From positions 1 to 64,000 of the forward strand of contig NZ_JAPDPH010000001.1 of the NCBI RefSeq assembly GCF_026013475.1: DNA of 64,000 nt. Reading direction: 5' to 3'. The position numbers and the translations under genes were made by a program. Position 1 is the stretch's first letter. Every line of letters starts with the position of its first letter. Positions 59,750-64,000 of the stretch are shown here, piece after piece. The stretch comes from Micromonospora yasonensis. GTDB taxonomy: Bacteria > Actinomycetota > Actinomycetes > Mycobacteriales > Micromonosporaceae. The notes under the pieces were generated by a model. That model was not told the origin of the DNA and ran no database searches. It was given only the letters and a program-made list of their open reading frames with translations.

Positions 59750-60577
59750 CTACGCCGGCACGGCCGGCAGCTTGACCTTCACCGCCGCCGTCGCGCAGCT
59801 CCACCCCACCGTGTAGAACCGCTCCGCGACGGCGAACACCTCGTTGTCCTTGCGGTCCAGGGCCTCCGGCAGCTTCGGCAGGAACACCGCCGACCGCCGC
59901 ACCATCAGCGGCCCCGTCGCGTACAGCCACGCCTCGTCGTCGCCCGGCGCAGCCCCGCCCGGCCCGACGCCGCTGGTCTGCGCGAACACGATCGGGTCGC
60001 CCAGCGGCGCCACCATGCGCGGACCCTCGATCCGCGTCAGGCCCTTGCCGACGAACCACCCGGCCGTCCACCGTGGAGCCCATACCGCGCCGAGCATGCC
60101 GGCCCGGTCGGCGATGTGCGCCTCCAGCCGGCCGACGCCCTCCTCCAGCGGCACCGGCGCCACGTCCGACCCCGCCAGGACCTCCGTGTCGGCCGCCGCC
60201 AGGAACTCCTCGGTGCCGGCCTCACCGGTCCACACGTAGTGCTCCAGCGACTGCTGCTCGACCTGGCCCATCGCCCGCCGCGCCCGGTCGATCAGGTCCG
60301 GCCGGGCCACCGACCGGCCGGTCAGGCCGGCGTACAGCCGGATCACCCCGGACTTCACGCTCGGCACCCCGTCCGGCAGGGCCATCGCCGCGCGGTTCGC
60401 GTCCGAGGCCGCCGCCGCGTTCGTCGGCGCGGGCGCGTCGACGCATTGCGGCTCCCACTCCACCCCGGCCTGGAACTCGCGCTGGTCGGCCGGGTCGACC
60501 ACGACCGCCGCCGCGAACAGCCCGAAGCGGTACGGCGTCGTCGCCGGGGCGTCCACATACACCAGGGGCTGCGCCAC
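59750..60577 (-). CDS. second virion-type protein after the capsid gene
   Basis: 275 aa. LEHYVWTGEAGTEEFLAAAD, LEEGVGRLEAHIADRAGMLG and GPRMVAPLGDPIVFAQT look like a spine-helix and P-domain arrangement of HK97-type capsid folds, but lacking an N-arm. It may be a minor capsid or a second shell protein. 62 bp after the capsid gene; GTG start after GAGGAG. Confidence 0.5.
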   Translation of the reverse strand: MAQPLVYVDAPATTPYRFGLFAAAVVVDPADQREFQAGVEWEPQCVDAPAPTNAAAASDANRAAMALPDGVPSVKSGVIRLYAGLTGRSVARPDLIDRARRAMGQVEQQSLEHYVWTGEAGTEEFLAAADTEVLAGSDVAPVPLEEGVGRLEAHIADRAGMLGAVWAPRWTAGWFVGKGLTRIEGPRMVAPLGDPIVFAQTSGVGPGGAAPGDDEAWLYATGPLMVRRSAVFLPKLPEALDRKDNEVFAVAERFYTVGWSCATAAVKVKLPAVPA

Positions 60578-60639
60578 GCGTCATCTCCTCACGGCTGGGG
60601 ACCCGCCCGAGCTGGGCGCGGCCCCGTCAAACGGGTAGC

Positions 60640-62334
60640 TCAGACCGCCGAGCAGTCGAACGGCACGGTGCTGCCGGTGACGCCCGTCGGGCACAGCGGC
60701 ACGCTGACCTTGTAGGACACGAAGCACCGCTTCACCAGCAGCGTCGCCTGCTCGGTGAACAAGGCGATGTACTCGTTGTCCTTCAGCTTCGTCGAGTCGT
60801 AGACCGCCGACAGGTCGATGATCGGCTTGGATCCCTTCACCCACGTGCCCGGCGCGTAGATCAGCAGGTCCACCGTGCCCGGCCACTGGCCCGGAGCCGC
60901 GGTGCCGCCGAAGCCGTTGCCCGCCGCGTCGGCGTACCCGTCCTGCCAGTCGTAGACGAACTGCGGCCGCAGGTGCCTCCGGGTGAACCACGCCGTGATC
61001 TGCTCGTCGGTCACGTCGAGGTAGTTCACCCCGGCCCGCCGCGACATGTCCGCCCGGATCCAGTCGATCAGCCACAGCGGCACCACGCACTCCAGCAGCT
61101 GTCGCCGGCTCAGCCGGTACCGGTACCGGTAGTCCGTCGCGGCGAGGGAGATCGCGCCCAGCAGCGCGGTCGTCGTCTCGTCGCCGTCGACGTCGCCGCC
61201 GAGAGTCAGCGCGAACTGCGTCGACTGCCCCGGGGCGTCGGCCATCCGCTGGATCAGCCGGGCGTTGATCTTGTGCTCGTGGGCGGTCAGCGTCCGCCGT
61301 ACCACGTCCCGGGTCAGCTCCGGCCACACCGCGTTCTGCACGATGTCCTGCTCGATCTGCACCCCGTCCACCTCGAGGCGCGTCTCGGCCCAGTTCACCG
61401 TCGGCACCCGGTACGAGGACTTCTCCACGCCCGCGGTGCTGTCGGCCTCGGTCTGCACGAAGCCGATCCCCGAGTACAGGTCGCGGAAGTCCAGGTTGGC
61501 GGGGACCTTGATACCGCCGCCGCGCGGGATCGTGATGCCCGGAAGGTCCAGCAGCCCCTCGGTCGTCTCCAGGCCCTCGCACAGCTCCCACAGCGTCTCC
61601 GACGGGGCACCCCAGCCGCCGGCCGCGACGAGGTTACCGCCCGACAGCCGCGACTCCGACGCAGCCAGATCCACCAGCTCCATGTCGGTCAGGCCCCTGC
61701 CCCCGGCGACGAGCGCCTGGTCGACGGGCAGCTCCACCCGGGCCACGTTCTGCTTGATGCGGGTCGCGACCCCCACCCCACGGGGGAAGCCCGCGAACTT
61801 GTCGTCGAACGCCGACGCGACCTCCGACACCGAGGAGAACACATGACCATGCGGCACATTCGGAACGTCGGCCGCCGCCTTGATAACCGCCGACTTGCCG
61901 GCACTGGTCACCTTCGGCTTCGACTGACGTCGGGCCGCCCGGCGGGCCAGCGACGCGACGACCGGCGTCGGCTGCTGCGGCGCCGGCTCCTCGGCCGCCG
62001 GCTCCTCGGCAGGCGTCTCCTCAGCCGGCTCCTCCTCGGCTTCGCCGCCGTCGCCCTCGTCACCGTCGCCATCGCCGCCCTCCGGAGCGCCGTGCACCGT
62101 CGCGGTCAGGTCGTCCAGCTCGGAGGCGACCTGCTCGGCCGCCTGCTCGATCCGCGCCTGCTCGGTACGCACCGACTGGACGAACGCGGCCAGCTCACGC
62201 AGCCGGGCGAGGCCATCGGCGTCCAGGGCCGGGTCATCTCGCAGGGCGTCGAACGCTGCGACGGCCTGACTCTCCAGCTCGGTCAGCGCATCGAGGTCGA
62301 GCCCGTCCAGGCTCGGAGGGATCTGAAAGTCCAC
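60640..62334 (-). CDS. HK97-type major capsid protein with N-terminal extension
   Basis: 564 aa. Residues 1-80 form a coiled coil (LTELESQAVAAFDALRDDPA, ARIEQAAEQVASELDDLTAT), 83-125 a very acidic disordered stretch, and about 170-564 the capsid core (VFSSVSEVASAFDDKFAGFP, GGIKVPANLDFRDLYSGIGF, ETRLEVDGVQIEQDIVQNAV, RTLTAHEHKINARLIQRMAD, DLLIYAPGTWVKGSKPIIDL). Unusually long; the extension probably acts as a fused scaffold (delta domain) normally removed by a protease, yet no protease gene is adjacent. First structural gene of the element; nothing phage-like lies upstream. Confidence 0.85.
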   Translation of the reverse strand: MDFQIPPSLDGLDLDALTELESQAVAAFDALRDDPALDADGLARLRELAAFVQSVRTEQARIEQAAEQVASELDDLTATVHGAPEGGDGDGDEGDGGEAEEEPAEETPAEEPAAEEPAPQQPTPVVASLARRAARRQSKPKVTSAGKSAVIKAAADVPNVPHGHVFSSVSEVASAFDDKFAGFPRGVGVATRIKQNVARVELPVDQALVAGGRGLTDMELVDLAASESRLSGGNLVAAGGWGAPSETLWELCEGLETTEGLLDLPGITIPRGGGIKVPANLDFRDLYSGIGFVQTEADSTAGVEKSSYRVPTVNWAETRLEVDGVQIEQDIVQNAVWPELTRDVVRRTLTAHEHKINARLIQRMADAPGQSTQFALTLGGDVDGDETTTALLGAISLAATDYRYRYRLSRRQLLECVVPLWLIDWIRADMSRRAGVNYLDVTDEQITAWFTRRHLRPQFVYDWQDGYADAAGNGFGGTAAPGQWPGTVDLLIYAPGTWVKGSKPIIDLSAVYDSTKLKDNEYIALFTEQATLLVKRCFVSYKVSVPLCPTGVTGSTVPFDCSAV

Positions 62335-62724
62335 CGTCGGCTCCTCAGCACGGTAGGGATCTCATCCCCGACCGGCCCGCAGCCAGCATCGGCAGTACCG
62401 GCACAGCGTAACGCAGCGGCGAGCTGGTTCCGATCAAGCAGCTCGGGTTGCACGATGGTGAGAGACCAGTACCTGAGGACGGCCGGCGGCTGCCGGGTCC
62501 CCGGGGCAGCGAGGACCGACTACTTGGTCAACGGAGCCGACCAGTCTCAACAGCCAACAAAGGCACGGACAGTGATGGGCACGCCGATGGCCGGCGCGCT
62601 TTGTCAATGGCAAATCCGGATACCTACCACTGGCGCTGGGTGAAGAACGCGGACGCTCGGCACGTACTCGACGCCTGCGCCGCGATACTGGACGATTCGG
62701 CTATTCCTGTCGCTCTCCTGGCCG
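62335..62724. other. junction, no phage gene
   Basis: No terminase or portal frame. A plus frame at 62606 (MANPDTYHWRWVKNADARHV, then LDDSAIPVALLAVTRRC) may be a degraded small gene. It marks the step from element to chromosome. Confidence 0.4.
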
Positions 62725-63462
62725 TCACCCGCCGCTGTCTTTTGCCTCGGCCGACCGGTGGGTCTGTATGGCCTGTGACAGGGACATGCGCTGCTTGCCA
62801 TCGACGAAGTTGGACGGGTCCAGCCAGGCACGAATAATCGGCCGCGCCACTGTCCAATCGCCGTCGGTCATCGCCAGCCATGCGGTGTCGCGGTTTCTGC
62901 CTTTGTAGATAGTGGCGTTGCGCCAGGTGCCCTCATAGCAGAACCCGAGCCGGGTCGCCGCAGCGATGGAGGCGCTGTTGAGGGAGTCGCATTTCCACTC
63001 GTAGCGTCGGTACCCGAGGCCGTCGAACACGTATTCGGCAAGAAGGTACATCGCCTCGGTGGCCGTTGCGGTTCGTCGCAGGACCGGTCCGAACATGATG
63101 CCGCCGATCTCGACGGAGCCGATCTGGGGATCGATACGGGAGAGGCTTGCCATGCCCTCAGCCCGGCCGGACTCGCCGGACACGATCGTGAAGACGATGA
63201 GGGACGGATCGGCCGTGGCAGCGGTTAGGAAACCTTCGAAGCTCTCCCGGTCGCGGAATGGGCCGTAGGCCATATAAGTCCATTGCCGGCCACTGGAATC
63301 GTGATGCAGCGCGCGGTACAGATCCGCCGCGTGCTCGTCGACGTTCAACGGCTCGATGCGGCACAAACGCCCGGTCAGGCAGACGGCTTCGGGTTCCGGC
63401 CGAGACTGCCAGTTCGGAACAGCAACACCGATCGGCTGTCCAAGGTCATTGACTGTCTGCAT
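62725..63462 (-). CDS. GNAT family N-acetyltransferase (RimJ/RimL-like)
   Basis: 245 aa. Long RimJ-like layout: RIEPLNVDEHAADLYRALHH, SLSRIDPQIGSVEIGGIMFG, GLGYRRYEWKCDSLNSASIA and AAATRLGFCYEGTWRNATIY, the last being the typical acetyl-CoA-binding end. It is similar to proteins that acetylate amino groups of proteins or small molecules; substrate unknown. ATG 63462. It appears to be chromosomal. Confidence 0.85.
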   Translation of the reverse strand: MQTVNDLGQPIGVAVPNWQSRPEPEAVCLTGRLCRIEPLNVDEHAADLYRALHHDSSGRQWTYMAYGPFRDRESFEGFLTAATADPSLIVFTIVSGESGRAEGMASLSRIDPQIGSVEIGGIMFGPVLRRTATATEAMYLLAEYVFDGLGYRRYEWKCDSLNSASIAAATRLGFCYEGTWRNATIYKGRNRDTAWLAMTDGDWTVARPIIRAWLDPSNFVDGKQRMSLSQAIQTHRSAEAKDSGG

Positions 63463-63855
63463 CCCACGATCGAAGCACAACTGCGGCTACGCCGCGGCCT
63501 GCACAGATGCGCGCTCATCGGCAGAGTCGGGTGTTCGCTGCCCAACCACTCGTGACGGACCGTGATGTTCGTTCGGCGGCATGAGCGCTCGTGCTGCTGC
63601 CGTACGGCACTGCTCGCGGTGGTGGACGGCCGAGGGTCGCCCTGCCGGATCCAGGGTCGAGGCCAGCAGTTGAGCGTTGGCGACGGCGAGGGGGTTGTGG
63701 CCGGCGGCGGCTGGTGACGGTAGCGGTGGATATGCTGTGAGCGCGGCCGTGACTGGCGAGGGTGGAGCACCACCGGGGATCGGTCGCTGTGACGTCGGCC
63801 GCCGACCGCCTGGGCATCCGCGACGCTTTCAGTCATTCGCGTCCGGAGGCCCCTG
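63463..63855. other. gap without recognisable gene
   Basis: Divergent region between the GNAT gene and the plus-strand AICAR transformylase-like gene; probable promoter region. No clear frame. Confidence 0.4.
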
Positions 63856-64000
63856 GTGCAGCTGCGTTATGGCATGAACCCTCAACAGAGTCCGGCGTCG
63901 GTCGAGCCAATCGGTGCGGCACCGTTCACCGTGGTGCACGGTCGTCCCTCGTACCTCAACCTGCTCGACGCGATCAGCGCGTGGCAGCTTGTCCGGGAAG
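63856..64000 (+). CDS. AICAR transformylase-like (PurH-type) protein, start only
   Basis: The first 48 codons read VQLRYGMNPQQSPASVEPIG and YLNLLDAISAWQLVRE, closely matching the start of the AICAR formyltransferase half of PurH ('LRYGMNPHQ', 'NLLDA..AW.LV'). This suggests the stand-alone transformylase form with no IMP cyclohydrolase domain in front. GGAGG at 63845-63849 sets the GTG start. The rest is outside the window. Confidence 0.75.
   Translation, partial: MQLRYGMNPQQSPASVEPIGAAPFTVVHGRPSYLNLLDAISAWQLVRE

Larger units (their letters stand above)
21898..62334. mobile_element. phage-like integrative element (approximate limits)
   Basis: Virion genes (capsid, connector, major tail, chaperones, tape measure, minor tails), lysis genes, a lambda-O/Sak4-type replication set and partition-like genes occupy this stretch, with one shared promoter box. 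The left limit is the tRNA fragment; the right limit is taken at the capsid gene because a GNAT and an AICAR transformylase-like gene follow. The integrase (20218-21273) may belong to it. No terminase, portal or separate protease gene is visible. Confidence 0.7.

Noticed and set aside
1-64000. CRISPR array, rRNA operon or complete tRNA gene
   Set aside because: No regularly spaced direct repeats and no rRNA or complete tRNA structure were seen on either strand.

Overview
The window is high-GC DNA with GTG starts, GGAGG ribosome sites and actinobacterial families (XRE-DUF5753 with DUF397, DUF2637, DUF5996, LtrA, F420-type oxidoreductase, stand-alone AICAR transformylase-like protein). This suggests a filamentous actinomycete, probably Micromonosporaceae; the family is an inference.

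Region 1 (1-19.5 kb) is an accessory chromosomal stretch: a debranching-enzyme fragment at the edge, DUF5996, two alpha/beta hydrolases, an XRE-NB-ARC-TPR (STAND) regulator, a formaldehyde-dehydrogenase-like MDR enzyme, a tandem ABM-domain protein, a DHA2 efflux pump, LtrA, a third hydrolase, a complete IS630-type element with a passenger gene, an F420-type oxidoreductase, a GNAT and a CadD-like transporter. Between them lie gene remnants (RsbW-like ATPase, SARP, aldo/keto reductase, IS5 transposase, AbrB-like C-terminus), so this is a zone of decay and insertion.

Region 2 (19.5-22 kb) is an integration module: a 232-aa protein of unknown function facing a tyrosine integrase, a SpoVT/AbrB-like protein just upstream of the integrase, and the 3' 29 nt of a tRNA (Leu-like), which looks like an attachment site.

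Region 3 (22-62.3 kb) is a phage-like element, nearly all on the minus strand. Reading from 62.3 kb leftwards: capsid protein, second virion-type protein, a block of small early-type genes with an N-6 methylase, major tail protein with PKD domain, head-tail connector/completion proteins, frameshifted tail chaperones; then a plus-strand island (winged-helix protein, lysis genes, XRE/DUF397 regulators); then tape measure, three minor tail proteins, an Ssd-type ParA-like ATPase, an excisionase-like protein, a lambda-O-like initiator carrying iterons inside its gene, a Sak4/RecA-like ATPase, a SpdB-like DUF2637 protein, a catalytically headless serine recombinase and a ParB-like protein. I find no large terminase, portal or separate prohead protease. 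At least nine sites share a promoter/operator box of the type GTACAT-N5-TTGTA around a sigma-70-like -35/-10 pair; this appears to be the element's own regulon.

Region 4 (62.4-64 kb) returns to chromosome: a GNAT gene and the start of an AICAR transformylase-like gene.

The element mixes virion and lysis genes with replication, partition and conjugative-plasmid-type genes. It could be an integrated phage-plasmid, a satellite, or a prophage that has lost its packaging genes; the sequence alone cannot decide.
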